Shown in pieces: positions 55,018 to 64,000 of a stretch of DNA of 64,000 nucleotides. The stretch comes from Dendrobium chrysotoxum (Eukaryota; Streptophyta; Magnoliopsida; Asparagales; Orchidaceae), in NCBI GenBank assembly GCA_019925795.1, contig CM034310.1, positions 14,652,764-14,716,763 on the forward strand, read 5' to 3'. Below the pieces are notes generated by a model. That model worked only from the letters and a program-made list of their open reading frames with translations, did no database searches and was not told the DNA's origin. The position numbers and the translations under genes are program-made. Each line of letters begins with the position of its first letter. Within the stretch, counting starts at the first letter, position 1.

Positions 55018-55295
55018 TGTATACAGAAAACAAAAACAGAAAACAGAGAACAGAGAACAGGGATGAAAGAAAACTAAAGGTTTAACCGGTCTCTTAACAT
55101 TTCTTAATCACTTTTCCTTCCGCAATGCCTAGAAAACTACAATATATATATCATAATAAAGCTGTATTTTAGTTATACTGCAATAGTGATATCTGGTAGT
55201 TGTCAAGGAGTGGTGGAGATTGTCCAGGTATACAAAGTGCGGGAAAGACAACAGCTTATAGAATATCTTGATGATTAGCAGAAGTGCTATTAACA
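55018..55295 (-). repeat. 3' LTR of copia F (278 bp)
   Basis: On the minus strand it runs from TGTTAATAGCACTTCTGC to TTTTCTGTATACA. A purine run on that strand (ACTTGAGGGGCGA, about 55308-55296) sits directly upstream as polypurine tract. Candidate target bases on the left are agcac (55013-55017). Confidence 0.75.
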
Positions 55296-55299
55296 TCGC

Positions 55300-56250
55300 C
55301 CCTCAAGTTGATGGTGAACTCGTGAAGCTCAATTTGTCTCTAAGCATGGTGAACTATTTGGTAGATAAAGACCTTGAAAATATGTCTGCAATCTAATGTT
55401 GAGTGGATATGTGATTAACTAAAATTTGATTCTTTTTAAAACAATCATGAATAAAGTGATTACTAATTTCAATGTGTTTTATTCTGGCGTGAAACATAGG
55501 AATGTTTGCAAAAGTCATTGCTGAAATATTATCACAAAATAAAGATAGGTGAATCTGAAGAAATACCAAACTCAAGAAGTTGGCAAATCCAAAGAATGTC
55601 AGTGGTGGCAGTTCCAAGAGCACGATACTCAACTTCAGTGAAAGAGTGAGCAACAGTTGTTTGTTTCTTTAAACATTAAGAGGCAAGTGCACAACCTAAA
55701 AGGAACAATAGCCAGTAGTAGATTTCCGATTGGATGAATCACCAACCCAATTTGAATCGGCGTAAGCAGTAAGAAGAGAATCCATAACAATGGGAATGCC
55801 AAAATGAATGGAGCCTTAAAGATACCATAGTAAACGTTTAAGCTGTTAAAAGTGAATATTTAAAGGCTTTTGCATATGATGGCATAAGATATTTACTGCA
55901 TAAGATAAATCGGGTCAAGTGATTGTTAAATATTGTAAGGCTCCAATTAAATGCCCATAAAAGGATGGATTGGCAAATAAAGTAAGTGAATATGTAATGA
56001 TGGAATATTTAGAAATGGTGGGAGTAGTTAAAGATTTAGAATTTGACATTCCAACCCTTTGAAAAATATGAGCAACATAGTTCTACTGAGATAGGTGTAA
56101 ACTAGCAGAAGATTTGGTAACTTGAAAATGAGAGACCGAACCTAGGTCTCTAATGCTAAAATGTTGGCGCAAATAAGCATCAATGCAAAAAGTAACATAA
56201 GCAGCAGTTAATGTTAAAATGTTGGCGCAAATAAGCATCAGTTATTGTTA
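55300..56250 (-). pseudogene. copia F RNase H and reverse transcriptase remnants
   Basis: RNase H is at 55653-55330 (FCDNISAMTFANIPMFHARIKHIEISNHFI, then HISTQHQIADIFSRSLST), preceded by GCALASWCLKKQTT-type sequence with stops, EVEYRALGTATTDILW (55640-55590), and C-terminal reverse transcriptase pieces (LTRSI...KYLMPSYAKAFKYS near 55920-55850). Most of the reverse transcriptase is deleted: only about 0.6 kb separates RNase H from integrase. The enzyme is dead. Confidence 0.75.
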
Positions 56251-57240
56251 AAATGTTGGCGCAAATTTATTGGAGGCACAGGGTTTAAGCCGTGAGTAAC
56301 ATAAGCACCCAAAGACTTTGAATTGAGCATAGAATGGTGGCTTATTATATAAGAGTTGATAGGGAGTATTATTATTAAAAGTAGGGAGTATTATTATGAA
56401 GAGTAGAAGAGGGAAGATGATTAATAAGATAAGTAGCAATGAGAATAACATCAACCCAAAAGGATGAAGGAATATTAGCAGTGAACATAAGAGAGCGGGT
56501 AGTTTAAAGCATATGTCAATACTTCCATTCAACAATACCATTTTGCCCTGGTGTATACGGACAAGTAACTTGATGAATAATACCAGAATGATTAAGCAAG
56601 TCCTGAGATTGAATGCTATAGTATTCACCACCACCATCAATGTGAAAAGTTTTAATTTGATTATTAAATTATTTTTCAACCTAAGCTTTGAAATGAATAC
56701 ATTTAGAAAGGAATTTCAACATTTGATTTCATTGATATAGCCAACAATATCTTGAAAAATCATAAAAAAAAAGAAACATAATAAGTATCCAGAATTTGAG
56801 ACAAAAGGGGAAAGACCCCACACATCTGAATATATTAATTTTAAAATAGTTGTACTAGAACTTTGAGATACATTGAATTTGTGACTCTTTGCTAAATAGA
56901 AATAAATACAACTAGAAACATTAGAAGAAACATGTTAAGGTAGGATGTGCTTCAACAATAACTTAAAGACATTAGGATGACTGAGTCAATGATGCCAAAC
57001 ATCAGAGCGAGACGTGGTGGAAGAGAAAGCACCAAACGACAAAGAAGAGGCAGGTGGAACCGATTTGAGCGGATACAAGCCATTAAACCTAGAACCACAA
57101 AGAAGAGGTTGATTGGTCTTCCGATCCTTAATAACATAACCAGAAGAATCCAATGTGATAGAACAATTATAATGCTTGGCAAGATTATATTAAAGAAAGA
57201 AGATTCTAAGCAAGATGTGGAACATGAGATATATTAGATA
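56248..57240 (-). pseudogene. copia F integrase remnant
   Basis: Pieces of the GAG-pre-integrase and integrase core appear on the minus strand in several frames, ending with TPYQLLYNKPPFYAQFKVFGCLCYSRLKPCASNKFAP (about 56360-56248), the usual end of the copia integrase core. Frame changes between 56750 and 56250 break it. Integrase would insert the cDNA. Confidence 0.75.
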
Positions 57241-57259
57241 AAAATAGCATATGATTCAG

Positions 57260-58237
57260 TGTAGGAAGAAGACCTTGAACGGTGTGAGCAATTGGGATAG
57301 TGTGACCATTTCCAAGAATCACTTGTTGAGAACTGGAATAAGGTGTGACATTTTGAAGTTAACTATGGTCGGTTGTCATATGACTGGTAGCGCCTGTGTC
57401 TAAATTGCCACAAATTTGATAGCAGGTAGTTGAGAAATTAGAGAATTCACCTTTGGATTTTGAGTAAATGCGACCTGATGCAAGAATGCCGTGTCCACAA
57501 GAGTAAAATGACCGACAATGACCTCTAGTGTTTGCCAAAGCAAAATGAGACTTAGAGGAAACATTAGGTGCAAATAAGCATAAAGCTTCTTGAGCAATGT
57601 AAGTTTCTTCACTGCATAACATAGAATATAAATCATTCAGAGAGAGTGGTTGTAAATTGATTCTAATAGAGGTCTTACATGCTTGATAAGTTTTTGTAAG
57701 CCTAGCAAAGTGTAGTGAGACACATCTTCAATATCAAGCTTGGTACCGGTAGCAACGATGGCGTCAACCTTTGCCTTGATAGTGGATAAATATTCAGTCA
57801 TGGATCGTCCTCTCATAGTAATATTATGAAGCTTATTCTTGAACTGTATAATCGAAGAACAATTTGCAGATTGTAGCAAAATTTTGATGAAAGAGAAGCC
57901 GAATCTCATAAGCAGCGTTAGAAGATGAAGTATCATTGTTGGCTTCAAAGAGTTTTTGCTGGAGACGGAAGAGTACCGTCAAAATAGCCATCACAGACAT
58001 TTGCACTAAAAAGCTTAAGAACTTGAGATCGGCTGATGAAGTGACTCTCATTAGCGAATTGTATAGTGATGATATTTCGGATATTCGCCATAAGAAATTT
58101 AAGATGAGCAGGAATCGAAACTTGTTCAAGGGAGCTCGAGAAATGTCCATCACTCAAAGAAGACGTAGCATTAAAGAGATCAGACAAGTGAAGAAATTTC
58201 AGATAAGAGAAAGTTTAAGATGGAAATAAAGGCCGTA
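57260..58237 (-). pseudogene. copia F gag and protease remnants
   Basis: The minus strand gives a gag of the UBN2/copia type (57948-57637 with FKNKLHNITMRGRSMTEYLSTIKAKVDAI then LLGLQK) and upstream pieces from 58153. Near 57420-57360 it reads CGNLDTGATSHMTTD, the protease motif with Asp-Thr-Gly intact. The gag start and 5' LTR were displaced by gypsy E at 58238. Confidence 0.75.
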
Positions 58238-60184
58238 TATAATATCCAAAATATTTAAAATAAATGTAAGTATAAATTTTCTATAAATGTTTATTTATTT
58301 TTATTACAATCTACTTTTAATTTTGAGCATTTTGATATGCAAATTATGTAGTCAATTGTGTATATTTATATGCATAATTATTATATGAATAAACTGTTAC
58401 ACATTTCATTAACAGTTATTCGAAATTAACTAAGTACATTAAGTCTTAACTATTAGCCATCATTGCATTAATTATTCCCATTACTGTAGCCAAAGCACTT
58501 AGCCATGCATGCAATGTCTGATTTCAAGAGGCAGTAAATCAACAGGAAATCAACGGCTGGGTGGATTTGAGAATAAATTCGTGGAATTAGAAGTGAATAT
58601 TTTAATGCTTAGTGGAATTTCATGCTTAGCCACGATAATTCCACAACAATTCCTGAAGCTGAAGCAGCCGTTGTTGCCAAAAGCAGCTAACAGAGGAAAA
58701 GCGGAAACCTGGAGAAGGCAACTTTGTAACGTGCTGTAATGAATCTGTAGGTAAGGAAGATTAGGAAGAAAATTTTAGGACAACAGAATTTAGTAGTTTT
58801 GGGGGATAGGCCCGTAAAAATTTCATATATTTGTAAATTCATAATTGTTATATTTATGAGCATTCTAATTTCAGTTTATGCATGTAATTGTTGATTCATT
58901 AATTAGTGATTGCAATAGTACAATTTATGATTGTTAAAACTGAATGGTATTAAAAATATGAAATAAATCATATATGGGGGATAGGCCCGCACAAGTGAAG
59001 GTGAAAGACCTATCGAGGTAAGCCCTACAACAACAACAACAACAACAACATCAAGCCTTTGTCCCACTACGTGGGGTCGGCAACATGAATCCTTTTTCTC
59101 CATTGCGTCCGGTTCAAAGTCAAATTCTTGTTTAAATCTAATAAAGAAAGATCATTTCTAATATTTTCTAACCAAGTCTTTTTAGGTCTACCTCTACCTT
59201 TCTTAACATAAATCAAATCTAATACCTCTACCTTCCTAACTGGGTCATCGGAAAGCCACCATTTTATGTGACCAAACCATCTAAGACGACTCTCTCTAAT
59301 CATATCCTCCACTGGAGCTACTCCAACCTTTTCACATATATGCTCATTTCGTATCCTGTCTCTAAGAGTAAATCCACTCATTCACCTGAGCATCCTCATC
59401 TCCGCAACACATAACTTAGTATTATGTTTCTCTTTTAATAGCCAACATTCTGCACCATAAAGCATTGCAGGAAGTAAGCCCTACACTCTCAAAATTTTAA
59501 AAGTTGGGAATTCGGACCCACCTTAAATGAGAGAGCAACTTTAATTTTAAAAGTTGAGAATTTGGACCCAATATTGAATTGGAAAGTTGAAAGGGTGCAA
59601 AAGCTTATAGTCATCAAATAACTTATTTAAAGGTGTTGAATAGTTAACAAGATAGAAAGTCATGTTATGCATTTCTTATAATCACTATGAAATTCCAACA
59701 TGTGCTAAATTAATTATTAACAATATTATTATTACTATTTACACATTGCTGGTGTATTTTATTGAGTCACAGCTCATTAGCAGTGGTCGTACAGCAAGAA
59801 AGGAGAATGAGTCTCGTAGGGCATTAAAAAAAAAGAGGTGATTATCCTTTTTGGTGTACATACATTTTGAGTGTATATAGAGATTCAGGTGGAGGTTGTA
59901 CAAAGACTTTCGGGATATATAAATAAATTCTAAAAAAATTTTAGTAAAGCTCTCTATTTTTTTTATTATATTTATAGTTTAATTGAGGTATATTACATAC
60001 TTTATGTTGTTAAGTATAAAGCTTGATATATTATGAGAGTCTAAATATATTACTTTTTACTCATCTGATTCTAATAGAAGTAGCTCAGAATGGGTGTTAG
60101 TAAAAAGATGTCTGTTTAGATTTTCCTTCTCTATTATACTACAGGTTGATCGTAAAGGGGGTGAGGGGGGAATGGGGTTTGATA
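58238..60184 (+). repeat. 5' LTR of gypsy E, with an RTE insertion
   Basis: It starts TATAATATCCAAAATATT and ends ggggtttgata (TG and CA decayed to TA and TA). It shares with 33028-34945 the blocks atatgggggataggcccgc (58972-58990), gtgaaggtgaaagacct, gagagcaactttaatttt, and the end segment. It is interrupted at 59030-59473 by an RTE LINE tail. An (AT) tract lies at 60387-60410, just after the LTR. Confidence 0.8.
59018..59485 (-). mobile_element. 5'-truncated RTE-type LINE with target duplication
   Basis: The minus strand encodes the end of an RTE ORF: AMLYGAECWLLKEKHNTK, AEMRMLR, then MSGFTLRDRIRNEHICEKVG, RLRWFGHIKWWLSDDPVRK, KKGRGRPKKTWLENIRNDL, RTQWRKRIHVADPT and stop, followed by a (TTG)n tail. 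It is flanked by GTAAGCCCTACA at 59018-59029 and 59474-59485, a 12-bp target duplication from reverse-transcribed insertion. The same piece of LTR in Gypsy1 (34249-34262) is uninterrupted. Only the last 150 or so codons are present, so it is dead on arrival. Confidence 0.9.
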
Positions 60185-60382
60185 AAAATTAGTATCAGAG
60201 ACAAACCACAATAAAATGAAAGCATAATTAAATTTAGACAATGAAGTTGGAAGAGATATAATGAATCTGATGTGTATAGAGCTATGGGTTGAATAGAACT
60301 ATGCATGCATTTATACTAAGAATAAACATACCTACAACATAGGCCTATTTAATGCTTTAAATGATCATGTTTATTATCATGA

Positions 60383-60413
<31 letters not shown>

Positions 60414-60479
60414 GAATTCTCTATATGTATACAAATAATTATGTCTGAGGAGTTGCTAGAAAGAATGACTAGTTAATCA

Positions 60480-61822
60480 TTCGGGCTAGATACAGAAACA
60501 AGAATGAATGAGAGAAATATGTGAAAAGAACTTGAGGATATTGTGCATTTGATCTCACAAGTGATAGATAAAATGATATCTATGGAAAAATCTTCTACTA
60601 GCAGTGGACCCAGATCTGAAAGTAACAGTGAAGTGGATCGACATTTAAAATTATTTCAGACTTTTAAACCGCCAACATTCAAAGGTGCAAGTGATCTAAC
60701 AATAACTAAAGACTGGTTGTTGAAGATAGGGAAAATTCTAGATGGCATGATCTGTCTTGAAAATAGAAAAGTACCCTTAGCCACATTTGTTCTAGGAGAG
60801 ACAGAAAGATAGTGGCAAGCACAACATAGAGAAAAATTTGGACAGATGCCCATCACTAGCATACAATGGGATGATTTTGTGAAAGTTTTTAGATATTGGT
60901 TCATTCCTCCTTAAGTCAGACTAGCTCTGCAAGACAAATTCTTTGATCTAACTCAAGGTTCCAAGACTGTTATGCAATACGAAGTTGAGTTCACTTCTTT
61001 AACCCGTTATGCACCTCATTATGTCAGCACCCAGGAGGAGAAGTGTCACAGATTTTTAAGAGACCCGAGGGATCAACTGCGACTCTCATTGGCACCTTTT
61101 GAGATAAGTGAATTCTCAATCTTAGTGGAGAGAGCTAGAAGGATTGAAAATGAGATGAATTTCTCCAAGTATAGTTGAGGATAGCAACAACCAAGAAAAA
61201 GGAAGATGTTTGAAAAGGATAATCGATTCAGAAACAAGAAGCAAAGTTTGATGATAAACATAAGAAAAGTCAACTTGAAAAACCTTTATGAGTAGTGTGA
61301 GAAGCAACATTCTAGTTAGTATTTGGTGGGATCTGGAAGATGTTTCAGATGTGGTGAGTTGGGTCATTACAAGGCGAATTGGCCTCAAGAGAGAAGAACC
61401 AATGCCAAGCCACAAGGATATTGGGGGTATCATGAATAGGCATAATATAGGAGATATCTGGAAGGCAATTAGGCATGAAAAACTAGGAAGGCTGGCAGTA
61501 CAAGAAAAACCATCAGTTCAGTTAAAAATAGAAGCATCAAATGTTAAAGGTAATCAACCTGTGAAAGCTAGTGTTTATTATTACACCCTAAGAGTCAAGG
61601 ATTCATAGGAGGTGGTTATAGGTACACTTTTGATTTTCAATAAATTTGACAGAATTCTTTTTGATTCTAGTGCATCCCATTCATTTATTTTTGAAGAATT
61701 TATTCTGATGTATTTGTTGAGACTGCATATTTTACATCTACCTTGTGTGTTATGATGCCAATAGGGGATAGTTTGCCTGCCAATAATATGTGTCTTATGA
61801 ATTTGGATATTCTTTTTTTTAA
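60480..61822 (+). pseudogene. gypsy E Gag and protease region
   Basis: Gag capsid residues lie at 60640-61180 (HLKLFQTFKPPTFKGASD, PLATFVLGETER then WQAQHREKFGQ, TQGSKTVMQYEVEFTSLTRY, RFLRDPRDQLRLSLAP). A zinc knuckle near 61345-61390 reads CFRCGELGHYKANW, its final Cys replaced by Trp. The protease start near 61645-61690 has DSSASHSFI where DSGASHSFI is usual. TAG and TGA stops break it at 60810, 60912, 61176 and later. The sequence stops at about 61822 where the LINE begins. Gag would form the particle and protease mature it. Confidence 0.8.
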
Positions 61823-61873
61823 GATGCAAATTACAATAATAATAATAATAATAAAAGACCCTAATACAAACTA

Positions 61874-62668
61874 CTAAAGAAAAGCAATACTATCATATTC
61901 CTCCTTTAACATATTAACAAAGGAAGGAGGAATACTCTTACCACTCAAATCATCCCAACAAAAAATATTATTAAGAGCAAAGTTAGCACAACAATCTGCT
62001 AACTTATTACAATCCCTACTAGAAAAATTAAAAATAACCTTCTTGAACTCTTCTAAAAATAAGAGCTCCTTCCAATATTCACAAATCTTTGCCATTTCCT
62101 TCTTCAACCAATCTTGAAAAAATCTGATCACATTAGCATTATCCCCTTCAATAATGATTCCTTTAGCTTGAAACACCCAATCTCTTACAAACCGGTCCAA
62201 ATATGAGATAGCAGAAAGCTCCATTTGATAGATATCCCAATGAATACAATTAAAACCAAAAGCAAGCAATAATCTACCTTTATGATTCCGAAATACACCA
62301 CCAACGCCAGCCAAGTTTGAGCTTGATAAAGATGCATCCACATTTACTTTAATCCAATCGGGAGGAGGAGGGTGCCAAATATTAGAAGACAGCTGATGAG
62401 GCTGATTAACACCCCAGAGACCCGAGTAAGAATTCAAATGAACAACAGAAGCAAAGCTAATAGAATTTTTTGCAATCCCAATAACACAATCTTCAGATTC
62501 TCCATGAATTAATCTGTTTCTTGATTTCCAAATTAAATATACTGCTGAACAATACACATTCGCTAAGAAAGCATCTTTACCATAAATATATTCCAATCCT
62601 TTATAACAATCTTCCATAGATGAAAACATAAGCAAAGAAAATCCCCACCTATTCAAGCACTTAATCAC
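61874..62668 (-). pseudogene. LINE ORF2 C-terminal RNase H domain
   Basis: An open stretch of 264 codons. The RNase H fold begins at PDWIKVNVDASLSSSNLAGV (first Asp of the active site in NVDAS), continues RNHKGRLLLAFG, MELSAISYL (Glu), IIIEGDNANVI (second Asp), and FSSRDCNKLADCCAN (last Asp region). It ends at TAG after SIAFL. The domain removes RNA from the hybrid during insertion. The catalytic residues look present, but the upstream parts of ORF2 are broken, so the copy is probably inactive. Confidence 0.8.
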
Positions 62669-63530
62669 CTAAGCAATCTTAACACATTTCACCACCATAT
62701 GTTTAGAATTTTCAATCTCACCACAACCTCTAGGACATAAATTAACATCCATCAACATTCTATACATAAGAAAATCAAATGAAGGAAGGGCGTCATTAAA
62801 TAATCTCCACCAAAATGACTCCACCAGAGCATTCAGCTTCAGCTTTTTAACCCATCTCCAATACACCTTGTCTGATTTCGCCTAAGCAGCAACATCCCAA
62901 GCCAATGCTGTCAAAGATCTCCCAAATTTTAATGAACAAGCTCTAGCTGATCACCTTCCAGATCATGAACAATCTCAGTTTGCTAAATCAAATGCAACAA
63001 GTGAGCTCCAACAAATTTCTTCAGCTCTACAACATTCCAGACTCCGTTCAGAATAAATTTATCCAACAAGATCTCATTATCTTCAAAACCGGCAACAAAC
63101 ATAGGCCATTCATTTATCCTTCTATCAAGCAACTAGATATCTTTAAACATTCTAATAGACTTTCCATTAGCAATTATCCACCTCACTATCAGAGCCAATG
63201 CTTTAGCTCCAGCCGAAATAATCTTCCATGAAGCAGAACATCCCTTCTTCATCTCACCATCCCAACTGACCGAACCGTATTTCACATTAAGAATTGTTGA
63301 AAGTAGCAACTCAAAATTTGAAACAACCTTCCACGCCAATTTAGCTCTTAAAGGTCCCACTTTGGTTGCACAAGAATGCAAACCACATCCACCACAACTC
63401 TTTGGAAAACACAAAACCTCCCAAGATACATAATGAAGCCCATTCATACCATTCTGCTTATGCCAAATGTAATTCCTTCACATCTTGTCTAACTCCTTCA
63501 AAACTCCCCTAGGAACAAGAACATGAGTAG
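62669..63530 (-). pseudogene. LINE ORF2 thumb and zinc-finger (zf-RVT) region
   Basis: At 62866-62669 the reading VESFWWRLFNDALPSFDFLMYR, then CPRGCGEIENSKHMVVKC, is the zf-RVT domain of plant LINE ORF2 proteins. Upstream at 63447-63133 come GLHYVSWEVLCFPKSCGGCG and AKLAWKVVSN. One or two stops and frame changes separate the pieces. Confidence 0.75.
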
Positions 63531-64000
63531 TTAAAATACAAGAAATGAGAGGACCATTGATTTGATAAGAATAAGTCTTCCAGCAAGTGAAATGAACTTA
63601 TTTCCCCAAGTATTAAATTTACCCAAAGCTTTATCAATAATATTGTGAAAATCAGCACCCACCATTCTTCTCAAAGTAATCTTAACTCCCAAATAATTCA
63701 TTTCTCTCACCATTTTAAAGCCCATAATACAAGAAATCCTTTTCTTCCTCCTCCTAACATAATTACCAAACAAAATAGAGGACTTATTATAGTTAATACT
63801 TTGACTCGACCATATACAAAAATCCCCAACAACTCTCTTTATCTCCTTCACCATCTTCACATTTGCTTCAGAAAAAATAAGAATATCATCTGTGTATAAT
63901 AGATGCGAAATCCTCGGTGCATTTGGACAGATTTTAATACCAATACTGCTTCCTTTATGAAAAAAATGCATTTGACAATAATTAAGAACAAAAAATAAAT
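63531..64000 (-). pseudogene. LINE ORF2 reverse transcriptase, C-terminal half
   Basis: The minus strand reads ISHLLYTDDILIFSEAN, with YTDD in place of the common YADD catalytic motif (about 63905-63865). It continues through INYNKSSILFG, YLGVKI and GRLILIKSMVLS, all standard for plant L1 reverse transcriptase. It is open from the right part of the window to 63531. The rest of the enzyme and the endonuclease lie beyond 64000. Confidence 0.8.

Larger units (their letters stand above)
55018..58237 (-). mobile_element. Ty1/copia retrotransposon F, 5' end displaced
   Basis: Minus-strand element with a short 3' LTR (55295-55018), polypurine tract, RNase H, reverse transcriptase remnants, integrase, protease region and gag, in Ty1/copia order. 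At 58237/58238 gag meets the start of a gypsy LTR, so gypsy E inserted into F and the 5' LTR lies beyond the window. With a 278-bp LTR and short spacers it is a different lineage from the Sireviruses A-C. Frames are broken throughout. Confidence 0.8.
58238..61822 (+). mobile_element. Ty3/gypsy retrotransposon E, 5' part
   Basis: The 5' LTR (58238-60184) is followed by a primer site AGTATCAGAGAC at 60191-60202, a gag-protease region (60480-61822), then interruption by a LINE. Left neighbour is copia F (candidate target copy ccgta at 58233-58237). It belongs to the same broad LTR style as Gypsy1 but is clearly diverged from it. Reverse transcriptase and integrase are not seen and should lie beyond the LINE. 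Confidence 0.8.
61823..64000 (-). mobile_element. L1-type LINE, 3' part, inserted in gypsy E
   Basis: Minus-strand LINE whose 3' end is at the left. It has a short A-rich/(TTA)n tail (about 61823-61856), then ORF2 from RNase H back through the zinc-finger region to reverse transcriptase, running off the right edge. Plant L1 elements with an RNase H domain downstream of reverse transcriptase are an established group. The 5' end and the partner target duplication are outside the window. Confidence 0.85.

Noticed and set aside
61122..61433. 103-codon minus-strand ORF
   Set aside because: Antisense shadow of the gypsy E gag/zinc-knuckle region.

Overview
The window is nuclear DNA of a flowering plant with a large, transposon-rich genome. 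It is AT-rich and holds gag/pol fragments of plant Ty1/copia (Sirevirus-type) and Ty3/gypsy elements, an En/Spm-type CACTA element, RICESLEEPER-like hAT elements, an L1 LINE carrying an RNase H domain, and RTE LINE tails. Bacterial or organellar features, tRNAs, rRNAs and CRISPR arrays were not seen. Only one host-type gene piece is recognisable: exons for the C-terminus of the MCM8 helicase near 48.2-48.8 kb, minus strand. I cannot name the species.

From 1 to about 42 kb is a deep nest of elements inserted into one another. The outermost is an old minus-strand gypsy (D, LTR from about 37060). It is interrupted at 36832/36833 by a deleted Sirevirus (C, to 36832). C is interrupted at 34945/34946 by a plus-strand gypsy (Gypsy1, integrase 25633-26229 and 32066-32985, 3' LTR 33028-34945). 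Gypsy1 was hit twice. One hit is a 5.8 kb hAT (26230-32065), which itself carries a 716-bp hAT derivative in its transposase gene and an RTE tail. The other is Sirevirus B, minus strand, ending at 25632. B's left LTR was then hit by a CACTA element (from 14660) and by plus-strand Sirevirus A2 (7775-14270). A2's reverse transcriptase was in turn interrupted by minus-strand Sirevirus A1 (1-7774). That is at least six layers (D, C, Gypsy1, B, A2, A1); the left halves of several layers lie before base 1.

From 42 to 50 kb are looser insertions: a 621-bp hAT derivative (42613-43233), a 607-bp hAT MITE with a perfect 8-bp target duplication (43726-44332), a gypsy LTR (44356-48145) filled by an LTR-like insert packed with minisatellites, then the MCM8 exons and a GC-rich upstream block. 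From 50.05 to 54.36 kb is a repeat-dense block that looks like a long LTR in minus orientation, holding at least two arrays of short hairpins. From 55.0 to 64.0 kb is a second nest: a minus-strand copia (55018-58237) interrupted by a plus-strand gypsy (58238-61822), whose LTR holds an RTE copy and whose protease region is cut by a minus-strand L1 LINE running off the window.

Almost every transposon reading frame is broken, often by C-to-T or G-to-A changes (CAG to TAG, Cys to Tyr, ATG to ATA), as expected for old methylated copies. The most notable signals are family-specific palindromes in the Sirevirus LTRs, a second palindrome-plus-TATA module in front of the extra ORF of A2, and the MCM8 C-terminal exons that can be read in frame with an unrelated upstream mini-exon.
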